64,000 nucleotides of DNA from Chloroflexota bacterium (GTDB lineage: Bacteria; Chloroflexota; Anaerolineae; Anaerolineales; Villigracilaceae): assembly GCA_016234485.1 (NCBI GenBank), contig JACRBL010000026.1:1-64000 (forward strand), in the 5' to 3' direction. A program made the translations under genes and the position numbers. The number at the start of each line of letters is the position of its first letter. Position 1 is the stretch's first letter. This document shows positions 51,412 through 59,856 of the stretch, one piece after another. Under the pieces are notes generated by a model. It saw nothing but the letters and a program-made list of their open reading frames with translations. It did no database searches and was not told the DNA's origin.

Positions 51412-51438
51412 TCCGAAGTCGCGAGGCTTCGGATTTTT
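51412..51438. terminator. Terminator after the BrnA-like gene
   Basis: TCCGAAG and CTTCGGA with loop TCGCGAGG, then TTTTT. The same stem recurs at 54175-54216 on the other side of the beta-helix gene. Confidence 0.75.
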
Positions 51439-51505
51439 GAACGATGAACGGAACGCGGGGGTGGGGAGAAAACCTTCTCTGCCTTGACGAAATGTTGACA
51501 AGAAA

Positions 51506-51529
51506 GCGGCACAATGAAACTTGTGCCGC
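51506..51529 (-). terminator. Terminator of the beta-helix gene
   Basis: GCGGCACAA and TTGTGCCGC form a 9-bp stem about 65 bases beyond the stop of the beta-helix gene. TTTCTTG follows on the minus strand. Confidence 0.6.
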
Positions 51530-51593
51530 TTTCCTGTATTACCTTGACCTGTCATCAAGGCCAAAGGGTGTGATCAACCATCGCTGGCAGAGA

Positions 51594-53696
51594 CTAAGGA
51601 ACGATGTATTCGACAACCAGGAGTGGCGCTCCGGCGGCATCGCCTTCAAAGGCCTCCGCCACCCGTTTGCCATTGCCAGTGATGACCAGCACAATGGAGT
51701 TTCCCGAAGCCCAACCAGGCAGACTGATGATTTGCTGGATGATGAGCGCCAGATTCGGGGTGCGTTGATCCAGATCAGCCGCATTTACGATCGGCCATGC
51801 GAGCGGAGTCCAGTTCACGGAGGCCGCCGTCAAGGTTCGGGAGGATACGTTTTGGGTCGCGGCGGTAAAGGCCGCCGCGTTGGGGCTGGCCTCCCCGCCA
51901 ATGGTGAGAATGGTCGCCGCCGAGGGAGTCTCGTCCACTTTGAATTGGATGTAAGCGTTGACAATGATGGCATTGTTGGGAATGTTCACGCCATTAAAGC
52001 GCAGGCCAACCGCCTGATTATCAACATCGTAAACCAATTCGAGGTCGGTACTATCGAGATACATCGAACCCGTCGCGCTTTCCTCGACATCGTCCGCTCC
52101 GCTTGCCACACGGATGCTCAGGCTTGTGCTCCCGGTGGGAACGATGGTCGGCGTTGCAGGAATTTGTGTCGGAGTAGCAGACGGGTTGCCGACCAGCGAG
52201 GTGGCGGTGGGCGAGGCCGCTGGGGCAGTTACGGTCTTGGTGGCGGTCACCGGGACGGATGTCTTGCTGGCGGTGGGCGATGCCAAAGACAAAGTGGCGG
52301 TTGGCGCCGCGGCGCTGGTCGGTGTGGAAGACGGCGGCGCGCCGGTCGCCGTTGAAGTAGCCGCGGCGACTCCTCCATACTGGATGGCGCCCATGTCATA
52401 CAGCGGACCGCGCGGCTTGCTTTCAAAGTCATTCGTCACGCCAAGCGAGACGCCGCCAGTGATGGCTGGAGAACCGCCGCTCAAACGGTAGGATTGCGGC
52501 AAGGTTCCGGGCGTGGACGCCAGTTTCACGTCGCCTGTTCTGTCGCCGGGGCCGCTCTTGATTCCGCGGGCGGGGCCTACCCAGAAGTTGTTTTTGAACG
52601 TGATTCCGGATGTGGTGGCAATGCTGGTCATGTTTCCGGATGACTGCTGGATGATATTATTCGCAATCACGGAGTTCCCTGTCTTGGGTCCCGCAATGAC
52701 CCGGATCGCGTTCACTTTATTGCCCCATATCGTGTTGTGGGCGATGACGGCCGTGTCCATGCCTCCATCCGTCAGTTCGGTGTAGGTGTATCCGATGCCG
52801 GTTTTACAGAAGGCGGCAATGTTGTTCACGATCCGGATGCGAGCCAATTGCGCTCCCCATCCGGTATACAATTCATCGGCCATCGCAATGCAGTTGGCTG
52901 GCGTTCCTGCCCGATAGTACGCGGGGTCGAGGCTGTGTACGAAGTTTCTTTCGACATTTACATCGTAGGAATTATCAATGTAGATGTTCTGGGAAAAGTT
53001 ATCATGCACCAGGTTGTCGTAAATGTTAACGACCGAACCTCGCGTGACGGCGATCCCTTCGCCCCAGTTGTTGTAAACGGAATTATTCCGAATGGTCACA
53101 TTCTGTCCACCGAGACCCACTCGGACGGCAGAGTTCCAGCCCCCACCTATGGTCAGCTGGATGCCGTTAAGATTTTCCGTTACCGTCGCGTAAATTAAGG
53201 AGTTCGCCAACACCACGTTCCGGCTCTTGATGCGGACGCCAAATTGCAGGCAGTCGTGGACGACTAGACTGCGCAGGGTGATGTTGTTGCCATCCACCTG
53301 CACGCAGGCAGTGGAGCTCCGTTTTACTTCCAATCCTTCCAGCAGAAGGTAACTCCCGCTCGCCCAGAGCGGAGTGGGGCGGGTCGTCCCGCCGTCGAGG
53401 ATCACAGCCTGACCGGCGACCGGTTTAATGGCGATGAGCATGCCCGCCGCACCGCTCTTGGAGACCTTTAACTGCTCCGTGTACGTTCCCGCGTAGATTC
53501 GGAGCGTGTCGCCGGGGACCAACACTGAGACGGCCTTTGCAAACGTCTTGAACGGGGCTGAGGAGGCGCCAGAATTGGCGTCGCTACCGGTCAAAGACAC
53601 ATAGTATATTGACGCGGCCCTCACGTTGGAATAGCTTCCAACGGTCAACATGAACGCTACGAAGAAGCTGATAGAGAGATTAACTATTTTTCTCAT
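51594..53696 (-). CDS. Secreted right-handed beta-helix protein under c-di-GMP riboswitch control
   Basis: The 700-residue protein has a signal peptide (cut near residue 28, NVRAAS), then YYVSLTGSDANSGAS..PFKTFAKAVSVL, the typical start of parallel beta-helix carbohydrate-active or surface proteins. About ten beta-helix turns follow (NVTIRNNSVYNNWGEGI, NVERNFVHSL). A Ser/Thr/Pro/Ala linker (about 460-545) leads to a C-terminal beta-sandwich-like domain (LSIRVASGADDVEES). It could bind or cleave a polysaccharide outside the cell. AAGGAG precedes the ATG. The leader holds a cyclic-di-GMP-I riboswitch, tying production to the second messenger. Catalytic residues cannot be assigned. Confidence 0.85.
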   Translation of the reverse strand: MRKIVNLSISFFVAFMLTVGSYSNVRAASIYYVSLTGSDANSGASSAPFKTFAKAVSVLVPGDTLRIYAGTYTEQLKVSKSGAAGMLIAIKPVAGQAVILDGGTTRPTPLWASGSYLLLEGLEVKRSSTACVQVDGNNITLRSLVVHDCLQFGVRIKSRNVVLANSLIYATVTENLNGIQLTIGGGWNSAVRVGLGGQNVTIRNNSVYNNWGEGIAVTRGSVVNIYDNLVHDNFSQNIYIDNSYDVNVERNFVHSLDPAYYRAGTPANCIAMADELYTGWGAQLARIRIVNNIAAFCKTGIGYTYTELTDGGMDTAVIAHNTIWGNKVNAIRVIAGPKTGNSVIANNIIQQSSGNMTSIATTSGITFKNNFWVGPARGIKSGPGDRTGDVKLASTPGTLPQSYRLSGGSPAITGGVSLGVTNDFESKPRGPLYDMGAIQYGGVAAATSTATGAPPSSTPTSAAAPTATLSLASPTASKTSVPVTATKTVTAPAASPTATSLVGNPSATPTQIPATPTIVPTGSTSLSIRVASGADDVEESATGSMYLDSTDLELVYDVDNQAVGLRFNGVNIPNNAIIVNAYIQFKVDETPSAATILTIGGEASPNAAAFTAATQNVSSRTLTAASVNWTPLAWPIVNAADLDQRTPNLALIIQQIISLPGWASGNSIVLVITGNGKRVAEAFEGDAAGAPLLVVEYIVP

Positions 53697-53716
53697 TTTT
53701 ACTCCTTATTGAAAAT

Positions 53717-53749
53717 AGAACTGCCTGGCGTAAAATGCCAGACAGTTCT
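53717..53749 (-). terminator. Hairpin of the riboswitch expression platform
   Basis: AGAACTGTCTGGC and GCCAGGCAGTTCT pair over 13 positions with one G-T pair. The hairpin lies between the aptamer and the ribosome-binding site on the minus strand, followed by ATTTTC. It could terminate transcription when no alternative pairing occurs. Confidence 0.6.
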
Positions 53750-53758
53750 ACCGAAATA

Positions 53759-53842
53759 CCTTCGGCAACCTGGCGATCTTATCGAACGTACCGATTAAGA
53801 CCCGTGGCTTTGCGTCCCCGGTTCTCACCGGGTTTGCTTTTT
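53759..53842 (-). promoter_or_regulatory. Cyclic-di-GMP-I (GEMM) riboswitch aptamer
   Basis: On the minus strand the conserved GEMM-I parts appear in order: GCAAACC, a short hairpin with GAGAACC, GGGACGCAAAGCC, an ACGGGTCTTAATCGG stretch, and GCCAGGTTGCCG. These are the signature pieces of the class I c-di-GMP riboswitch, which folds into a three-way arrangement with the ligand at the junction. It stands 60-145 bases upstream of the beta-helix gene start. Confidence 0.88.
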
Positions 53843-54174
53843 TCGAATTTTGTACATTCTTCGCTACGGCAATGGATGGACTCCCGTGCGAATGGAGTCA
53901 TCGTAACATCCACAAATGTTTACGCGTACAGTACCCGAGTACTCAATACCCTCGACATTACTGACAACTTTGCACTTAAGTTAAGCTCAAGTCCGCATGC
54001 AACGCGGAGAGATTAAGATTGGTTAACAGGAACATATAAATTCAATTAACCCCATAACTATCGAAGCCAAATGAGCGACTTTTAGCTTTGGGCGCGCATC
54101 GGCAAATTTTACGAATGAAGGCGGAATAAATTTAAAGTGTTCGCTCACGTCCACGCATCAGATATTCTTCAAGC
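53843..54174. other. Intergenic stretch without a supported gene
   Basis: It should hold the riboswitch promoter on the minus strand, but no convincing -35/-10 pair is seen. A small inverted pair GACTCC..GGAGTC (about 53879-53899) and AGTACCCGAGTACT (53930-53943) are the only structures noticed. The small open frame here has no sequence support. Confidence 0.4.
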
Positions 54175-54216
54175 CGACAAAAAATCCGAAGTCGCGCGAC
54201 TTCGGATTTTTTGTCG
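54175..54216. terminator. Strong bidirectional terminator without an obvious gene
   Basis: CGACAAAAAATCCGAAGTCG pairs with its complement to give a near-perfect 42-base palindrome with A and T runs. No coding gene ends here on either strand, so a small non-coding transcript from 53.85-54.17 kb is possible. Confidence 0.7.
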
Positions 54217-54313
54217 AAGAGCTTCTTGCTTCCTCTCCATCGCACAACGAATATTAAACGTACCGCGATCGTCAACCCAGGGTTATCCTTATAAACTGAT
54301 TAGAGGTGTAATC

Positions 54314-55078
54314 ATGAAAATGCTTCGTTATGCAACTGCTTTAAGTGGGCTGGTCATTCTTGTATTTGCCATCGGCTTTATTTTTCAAATCCAATTTGCC
54401 ACGCAATTCTGGCCCTGGCCCGATGGACGTTATTCCTACCTGTTCATCGGCTCCATCCTGGCCGCCGTCAGCGCGGCCGCGTTTTGGGTCGGTTGGACGG
54501 GTGAATTCGGCGCGCTGCCCGCGGGCTCGCTCAACATCTTCGTGATCGCGGTCGCCACTTCCATTTATTTTTTCCAACTCGCGCAAAATGGCCGCCCGCA
54601 ATTGCTCTCGTTTGGAATCGCCAGCCTGCTCTCGGCGCTCGTCAGCGGCGCGGCCTTTCTGTGGAGCCGACGTCTTCCGCTCTCGGACGCGCGCCCCACG
54701 CCCACGCTGGTGAAAGTCTCGTTTGGGATTTTCGTCGCATCGTTGATCCTCGCGGGCGGCGCGCTGATCTTCCGCCTGCCGATCTTTCCCTGGAAATTGA
54801 ACCCCGATTCGTCCGTCATCTTTGGCTGTATCTTCCTCGGCGATGCCTTCTACTTCCTGTACGGCCTGCTCCGTCCGCGCTGGCACAACGCCCTCGGACA
54901 ACTGCTCAGTTTCCTCGCGTACGACCTCGTTCTGATCGTCCCATTCATCGGACTCTTCCCCACCGTGAAGCCAGAGCAGATGCTCAACCTCGTCGTTTAC
55001 ACAGCCGTATTGATTTACAGCGCCGCTCTCGCGGTTTATTACCTTTTTGTCAACCCGCCGACGCGGTTTCGATCATGA
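54314..55078 (+). CDS. Polytopic membrane protein of unknown function
   Basis: The 254-residue protein has about eight hydrophobic helices, in pairs: YATALSGLVILVFAIGFIF, YLFIGSILAAVSAAAFWVG, and so on to VYTAVLIYSAALAVYYLF. No domain is recognised. The start ATG at 54314 has GAGGTG nine bases upstream; the longer frame reads through a terminator. It stands alone. Confidence 0.7.
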   Translation: MKMLRYATALSGLVILVFAIGFIFQIQFATQFWPWPDGRYSYLFIGSILAAVSAAAFWVGWTGEFGALPAGSLNIFVIAVATSIYFFQLAQNGRPQLLSFGIASLLSALVSGAAFLWSRRLPLSDARPTPTLVKVSFGIFVASLILAGGALIFRLPIFPWKLNPDSSVIFGCIFLGDAFYFLYGLLRPRWHNALGQLLSFLAYDLVLIVPFIGLFPTVKPEQMLNLVVYTAVLIYSAALAVYYLFVNPPTRFRS

Positions 55079-55226
55079 TCTACATTTAAAAATTCCATCT
55101 CTACCGTTTTTCCCGAAAAGGCATCGGGACGATGTAACGGGAAAACCATTTTCACCACAAAATACACAAAGGTCACGAAGGAAAAACGCCCGTAGATTTG
55201 ACGCCTTTTCCCCCCTTTGTGTACTT

Positions 55227-55254
55227 CCCTGGCGCCGCCCGCCAGGGCAGGTGT
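55227..55254. repeat. 28-base palindromic element, copy A
   Basis: CCCTGGCGCCGCCCGCCAGG followed by GCAGGTGT. Copies or variants lie at 28858-28897, 29668-29695 and (reversed) 63371-63398, each time inside another repeat or gene fragment. Here it interrupts a CCTTTGTGTACTT..GTGTCCTTCGTGG stretch. Confidence 0.7.
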
Positions 55255-55352
55255 GTGTCCTTCGTGGTTAGGCTCTTTCCCGTTATTTATGGCAGAGACA
55301 AAATTCCCTTTAGCGCGCAAATTTTACGGGGGCAATTCGGTATAATCGCCCC

Positions 55353-56012
55353 ATGAAACTCGCCGCCCTCGTTCCCATGCGCCACCACAGCCAGCGCGTG
55401 CCTGGCAAAAATTACCGTCCGCTGGCGGGCAAGCCGCTCTTTCATCACATCCTCGAGACCTTGCTCGTCGTCCCTGAGATCGAGACGGTGATCGTGGACA
55501 CCGACTCCGATCCCGTGATGGACGGTGTGTGCCGCTTCTTTCCGACCGTGAGGCTGATTCCTCGCCCCGAGCGCCTCCGCGCGGACGACGTCCCCATGAA
55601 CGACATCCTGCTCCACGACACCGCGCAGGCGCCAGCGGATTTCTACCTCCAAACCCACAGCACCAACCCTCTTCTTAAACCCGAAACCGTATCTCGCGCC
55701 ATCCAATACCTATTTACCAATTACCCAAAGTACGACTCGCTCTTCTCCGTGACGCGCCTCCAAACCCGCCTCTACGACAAAGACGGCCGCGCCATCAACC
55801 ACAATCCGCTCGAACTGATCCAGACGCAAGACCTGCCTCCCGTCTACGAGGAGAATTCCTGCCTTTACATCTTCACGCGCGAGAATCTCCTCCGTAAGCG
55901 CCACCGCATCGGAGACAGTCCGCTCATGTTCACGATTGAGGCCGACGAAGCCTGGGACATTGACGAGGAACTCGACTTCGCCATCTGCGATTTTCTGGCG
56001 GCATGGAAATGA
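55353..56012 (+). CDS. CMP-sugar-type cytidylyltransferase (acylneuraminate family)
   Basis: The 219-residue protein fits the CMP-NeuAc/CMP-KDO synthetase group: LAALVPMRHHSQRVPGKN at the nucleotide-binding start, GKPLFHHILETLL, VIVDTDSDPVM, and DIDEELDFAICDFL at the end. Such enzymes activate acidic sugars for surface polysaccharides. Relatives usually have R-x-GSxxxxxKN; here H-x-QRVPGKN. It overlaps the next gene by 10 bases, so it belongs with the surface-polymer genes downstream. The sugar is unknown. Confidence 0.8.
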   Translation: MKLAALVPMRHHSQRVPGKNYRPLAGKPLFHHILETLLVVPEIETVIVDTDSDPVMDGVCRFFPTVRLIPRPERLRADDVPMNDILLHDTAQAPADFYLQTHSTNPLLKPETVSRAIQYLFTNYPKYDSLFSVTRLQTRLYDKDGRAINHNPLELIQTQDLPPVYEENSCLYIFTRENLLRKRHRIGDSPLMFTIEADEAWDIDEELDFAICDFLAAWK

Positions 56013-58147
56013 AGCGTTATCTCCCGTATCTGCTTCTGCTGGTCGTCTCCGCGCTGACGTATCTCCCGTTCGTCGGACGCTTCACCTACGCCAACGATGA
56101 CTGGTACTTGATGTACGGCGCGCACGTCCAGGGCGCGGACTACTTCGCCCCCGCCTACGAACGCGACCGTCCCCTGCGCGCCTACGTTCTCGGCCCCGCC
56201 TACAACCTCTTCGGCGACGACCCGCTCCCCTATCACGTCAGCGCCTACGCCTTCCGCTTCCTCAGCGCGGTCAGTTTGTTTTGGCTATTGAATCAAGTTT
56301 GGCCTTTGTCATTGCGAGGAGTGAGCGGAGCGAACGACGAAGCAACCCCCTCCCCCGCGCGGGGATTACTTCGTCGGGAAGACCACCCTCCTCGCAATGA
56401 CGGCTACCCAATTCCCAATTACCAATCTCCCAATCTCCCAATTACCAATTTACTAATCACCCTCCTCTTCCTCCTCTACCCCGGCTTCCTCTCCCAACCG
56501 AATCCGATAGACTACCAATCGCAAATCGTCAGCCTCTTCGCCGCGATGACCTCCCTCGCGCTCACCGTCGCCGCGCTCAAAACGCCCAAACTCGCGCTCA
56601 AAGTCGTTTACCTCATCCTATCCTTCCTCCTCGCCTGGGTCTACCTCGGTCTCATCGAATACTACCTCGGCCTCGAAGTTCTTCGTCTGCTTGTTATCTT
56701 TATCGTCCTTCGCCACAAAACAAATTACGCATTACGTTTTACGCAATACGCAATACGCACTATTATTAAATCCATCCCCTCCCTCCTCGGTCCCCTCACT
56801 TTCCTCATCTGGCGCTTCTTCTTCTTCACCAGCGACCGCAATGCCACCGACGCCGGACTCCAACTCGGCGCGCTGTTCGCGTCCCCCCTCCAAACGGGAC
56901 TCTGGTGGCTGGCGCGTTTCGTACAAGATACGATCAACGTTCTCTTCCTCGCCTGGGGCGTGCCGCTCTATCATCTTGGATTCAACCTGCGCCTCTCCGA
57001 AACGTGGATCGGATTCGCGCTGGCCTTCGCCGTCGCCGCGGGCGTGGTCATCGCGCTGAGCGAAGGCTGGAGACGCGAAGCGTCGGAAGCCGCAGTCGAA
57101 GCGCATGATGATTGGCGCGCCGAAATGCTCTGGGTGGGCATCCTCAGCGCCATGGCAGGCCTCATCCCCGTCATCCTCGTCAACCGCCACGTGGAATTTT
57201 TCTCGTTGTCGCGTTACACGCTGGCGAGTTCGGTCGGCGCGGCGATGGCGGTGGTGGCGATGCTCGGCTATCTTTCGTCCGCGCGCCTGCGGTGGGGACT
57301 GGTCGGCCTGCTGACGGGGCTCGCTGTCCTCACGCATTACGCCAACGCGGTCAACATCGCCAGGGAAGCGGACGCGGTGCGGAATTTCTGGTGGCAGGTG
57401 GCGTGGCGTGTCCCGCAGATGCGCGATGGAGCTACGCTCGCCGCGCAATTCCCCGCCTCGATTCAAGAAGACTACTTCTTGTGGGGCGCGGCCAACCTGA
57501 TCTATCATCCCGAACCGCAGACCGCGCAACCCATCGAAGCGCCGATCGGCGCGGTGTTGCTGACTCCCGAAAACATGACGCGCATCCTGACGCGCAAAGG
57601 CATGGACGAACCCGACCGCCGCAACACGCACGTCGTCATGGATTACGGCAACATGCTCATCCTCGCCCAATCGAGCGCGGGCGGATGCGTCCGCGTGCTG
57701 GATGGCTCCCAGCCTGAGCTATCCGCGAGCGACGACCCGCGTATCATGCTGGTCGCGGCGCGCTCGCGCATCGAAAATGTGATCGTCGATGGACCGTCTC
57801 CCGTTCCGCTCGAAGCGGCTTTCGGCCCCGAACCGGAACGCGGCTGGTGTTGGTACTATCAGCAGGCCGCGCTGGCGCGTCAACGCGGCGAGTGGGCGCT
57901 GGTCGCGTCGCTCGGCGATGGCGCGTTGGAAAAAGGCTACTATCCCTCCGATGCCGTGGAGTGGTTCCCGTTCATGCAGGCCTACGCAGTTCTCGGCCGC
58001 GAAAAAGACTTGAAACAACTCTCCACGATTCTCCGCGCCGACGCCTTCCTCGGCGACCAAGCCTGCGCGATTTTAACGAACATGGCCGCAGGTGGAATGA
58101 TGACTCCCGAAATGGAAACCTCCGCGCTGGAATGGTATTGCCGATAA
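56003..58147 (+). CDS. Large membrane protein, probable GT-C-type glycosyltransferase
   Basis: The 714-residue protein has 10-12 transmembrane helices. After the first comes FTYANDDWYLMYGAH, an acidic outside loop of the kind seen in GT-C enzymes that use lipid-linked sugars, and RPLRAYVLGPAYNLF. The soluble C-terminal 250 residues are unassigned. Residues 103-150 are encoded by a palindromic TCATTGCGAG element followed by a period-7 array, both in frame, giving an odd loop (SLRGVSGANDEAT.. NYQSPNLPITN). A further array encodes TNYALRFTQYAIRT. The start could be the second ATG at 56009. Confidence 0.7.
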   Translation: MEMKRYLPYLLLLVVSALTYLPFVGRFTYANDDWYLMYGAHVQGADYFAPAYERDRPLRAYVLGPAYNLFGDDPLPYHVSAYAFRFLSAVSLFWLLNQVWPLSLRGVSGANDEATPSPARGLLRREDHPPRNDGYPIPNYQSPNLPITNLLITLLFLLYPGFLSQPNPIDYQSQIVSLFAAMTSLALTVAALKTPKLALKVVYLILSFLLAWVYLGLIEYYLGLEVLRLLVIFIVLRHKTNYALRFTQYAIRTIIKSIPSLLGPLTFLIWRFFFFTSDRNATDAGLQLGALFASPLQTGLWWLARFVQDTINVLFLAWGVPLYHLGFNLRLSETWIGFALAFAVAAGVVIALSEGWRREASEAAVEAHDDWRAEMLWVGILSAMAGLIPVILVNRHVEFFSLSRYTLASSVGAAMAVVAMLGYLSSARLRWGLVGLLTGLAVLTHYANAVNIAREADAVRNFWWQVAWRVPQMRDGATLAAQFPASIQEDYFLWGAANLIYHPEPQTAQPIEAPIGAVLLTPENMTRILTRKGMDEPDRRNTHVVMDYGNMLILAQSSAGGCVRVLDGSQPELSASDDPRIMLVAARSRIENVIVDGPSPVPLEAAFGPEPERGWCWYYQQAALARQRGEWALVASLGDGALEKGYYPSDAVEWFPFMQAYAVLGREKDLKQLSTILRADAFLGDQACAILTNMAAGGMMTPEMETSALEWYCR
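56308..56402. mobile_element. TCATTGCGAG palindromic element, copy 1 (inside a gene)
   Basis: GTCATTGCGAGGAG at the left and CTCCTCGCAATGACGG at the right form terminal inverted repeats; inner parts ACGAAGCAA and GCGCGGGGATTACTTCGTC pair as well. The element adds about 31 in-frame codons to the membrane protein. Related copies lie at 59732 and 63311. Confidence 0.8.
56407..56458. repeat. Period-7 repeat inside the membrane protein gene (a)
   Basis: CCAATTC, CCAATTA, CCAATCT, CCCAATC, TCCCAAT, TACCAAT, TTACTAA heptamers. It begins a few bases after the TCATTGCGAG element, so two unrelated repeats share one insertion-tolerant loop. Confidence 0.8.
56722..56760. repeat. Period-7 repeat inside the membrane protein gene (b)
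   Basis: TACGCAT, TACGTTT, TACGCAA, TACGCAA, TACGCAC: five heptamers in register, of the family found between nuoJ and nuoK. Confidence 0.8.
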
Positions 58148-58179
58148 CGCGCGCCAATCTTAAATTCTTGCAGGTACAA

Positions 58180-59703
58180 ATGAAACCATCCACCTTCGAC
58201 AATATTTTCTCCGCGCCCGTTTACCCGTTCCTCCTCGCGGCATACCCCGTCTTTTCCCTGCTGGCCTACAACCTCGGCGAGATCCGTCCCGCCGCGGCCC
58301 TGCGCGCCCTCCTCGTTTCGCTCCTCGCCTGCGCCGCGCTTTTCGCCCTCTTCCGCGCCCTCCTGAGCGACGCGCACCGCTCCGCCTTCGTGACGGCCAT
58401 CTGGGTTTTTCTTTTTTTCACCTTTGGACATTTTCAGATCATCCTGCCCGCCGCGCGCTGGACTCAAAACGACATCCTCCTGCCCATCTGGCTCGCGCTT
58501 GCGCTTCTCCCTTTGACGTGGGCCTGGCGCGGCCGCCCGAGCCTGCGCGGCCTTTCAGCGCCGTTAAACGTGGCGACTCTCCTGCTGGCGGGCATGAGCG
58601 TCTGGCAATTCATGACCTACGACGCGGAAGTCTCGCGCATGTTAAAGACGCCCGTCCCCGCCGATAAATTGCCCGCGCTCCACGTGGATGAGTCCGCGCC
58701 CCTGCCCGATGTGTACTACTTCATCCTCGATTCCTACACCCGCGCCGACACGATGCAAACCGTCTACGGCTTCGACAACACGCCGTTCATCACCGAACTC
58801 GAAGACATGGGCTTCTACGTGGCAAAGTGCAGTCAGAGCAACTACGACCGCACCGAACTCTCCTTACCATCCTCGCTGAGTTTCAACTACCTGACCGACA
58901 TCGAACCTTCGCTGACGACTCATCGCAAAGACAAAACCCCGCTGTGGGGACACATCCGCAACAACCGCATCCGCGCCACGCTGGAAAATCTTGGCTACAC
59001 CACCTACGCCTTCGCCACCGACTTCCCCTGGTCGGAGTTGGAAGACGCCGACCATTACATTCAGCCCGAAGCCCGCTGGTCGGACCTGACCCAATTCGAA
59101 ACGCTCGCGATGGACACCACCCTCCTGCGCGCCTTGCAGACCACGGGACTCTTCAACTACCGCGACGCGAATAACATCCGTCAGCGTGAATTAACTCTGG
59201 GAGCGCTGTCCGCCCTCCCGTCGGTGGCCGAAGCGCAGGGACCGAAATTCGTCTTCGTGCATCTGCTTGATCCGCATCCACTTTTTGTCTTCGACGCGCA
59301 GGGCAATCCCATGGACGGCTGGCAGTTCATCAACGAGATCGGCAAGTACACGCCCGAGTCGTATGGACGCGGCTACATCGAGGAAGTGCAGTTCATCAAC
59401 CGCGAGGTGGCGCGCGTGGCGAAGGAGTTGATCGCCAAGTCCGCAGTCCCGCCCATCATCATCATTCAAGGCGATCACGGGCCTTGGTTCCACGAGGCCG
59501 ATACCGTGCTGACGATTCTCAACGCCTATTACCTGCCCGGCCACAGCGACCTGCTCTACCCGACCATCTCGCCTGTCAATTCGTTCCGCGTGGTGTTGAA
59601 CGAATATTTCGGCGCGAGCCTGCCCCTGCTCGACGACGTGAACTACAATTCGCCGCACGAAGAACCGTTCAATTACGAACTCGTGCCGAACAAATGTAAA
59701 TAA
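58180..59703 (+). CDS. Membrane-anchored sulfatase/alkaline-phosphatase-fold protein
   Basis: The 507-residue protein has four or five N-terminal helices, then an outside domain of the alkaline phosphatase superfamily: PDVYYFILDSYTRADTM, where the catalytic Thr/Ser would follow DSY, FVFVHLLDPHPLF, and IIIQGDHGPWF with metal-binding D and H. Relatives include phosphoglycerol and phosphoethanolamine transferases and sulfatases, so it may modify a surface polymer. ATG at 58180 is chosen because TM homology begins there; the earlier frame is shadow. It follows the membrane protein gene by 32 bases. Confidence 0.78.
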   Translation: MKPSTFDNIFSAPVYPFLLAAYPVFSLLAYNLGEIRPAAALRALLVSLLACAALFALFRALLSDAHRSAFVTAIWVFLFFTFGHFQIILPAARWTQNDILLPIWLALALLPLTWAWRGRPSLRGLSAPLNVATLLLAGMSVWQFMTYDAEVSRMLKTPVPADKLPALHVDESAPLPDVYYFILDSYTRADTMQTVYGFDNTPFITELEDMGFYVAKCSQSNYDRTELSLPSSLSFNYLTDIEPSLTTHRKDKTPLWGHIRNNRIRATLENLGYTTYAFATDFPWSELEDADHYIQPEARWSDLTQFETLAMDTTLLRALQTTGLFNYRDANNIRQRELTLGALSALPSVAEAQGPKFVFVHLLDPHPLFVFDAQGNPMDGWQFINEIGKYTPESYGRGYIEEVQFINREVARVAKELIAKSAVPPIIIIQGDHGPWFHEADTVLTILNAYYLPGHSDLLYPTISPVNSFRVVLNEYFGASLPLLDDVNYNSPHEEPFNYELVPNKCK

Positions 59704-59731
59704 GAAAGTGTAGCGCCCTCCGCCAGCAAAT

Positions 59732-59821
59732 CGTCATTGCGAGGAGGGCGTTCTTCCCGACGAAGCAATCTCCTCGTCTCGCGCGGGGATTGCTTCGGGG
59801 AGAGCGCCCTCGCAATGACGG
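59732..59821. mobile_element. TCATTGCGAG palindromic element, copy 2
   Basis: CGTCATTGCGAGGAGGGCG on the left and CGCCCTCGCAATGACGG on the right are inverted; inner GAAGCAATCTCC and GGGGATTGCTTCG pair too. It lies between the sulfatase-like gene and the dehydrogenase gene. Confidence 0.8.
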
Positions 59822-59856
59822 TAAACACTTGATTTTGTAATGATTGGAGTTTTCCC

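Noticed and set aside
53735..54016. Plus-strand open frame of 93 codons
   Set aside because: It lies across the c-di-GMP riboswitch on the other strand; the product has no family features.
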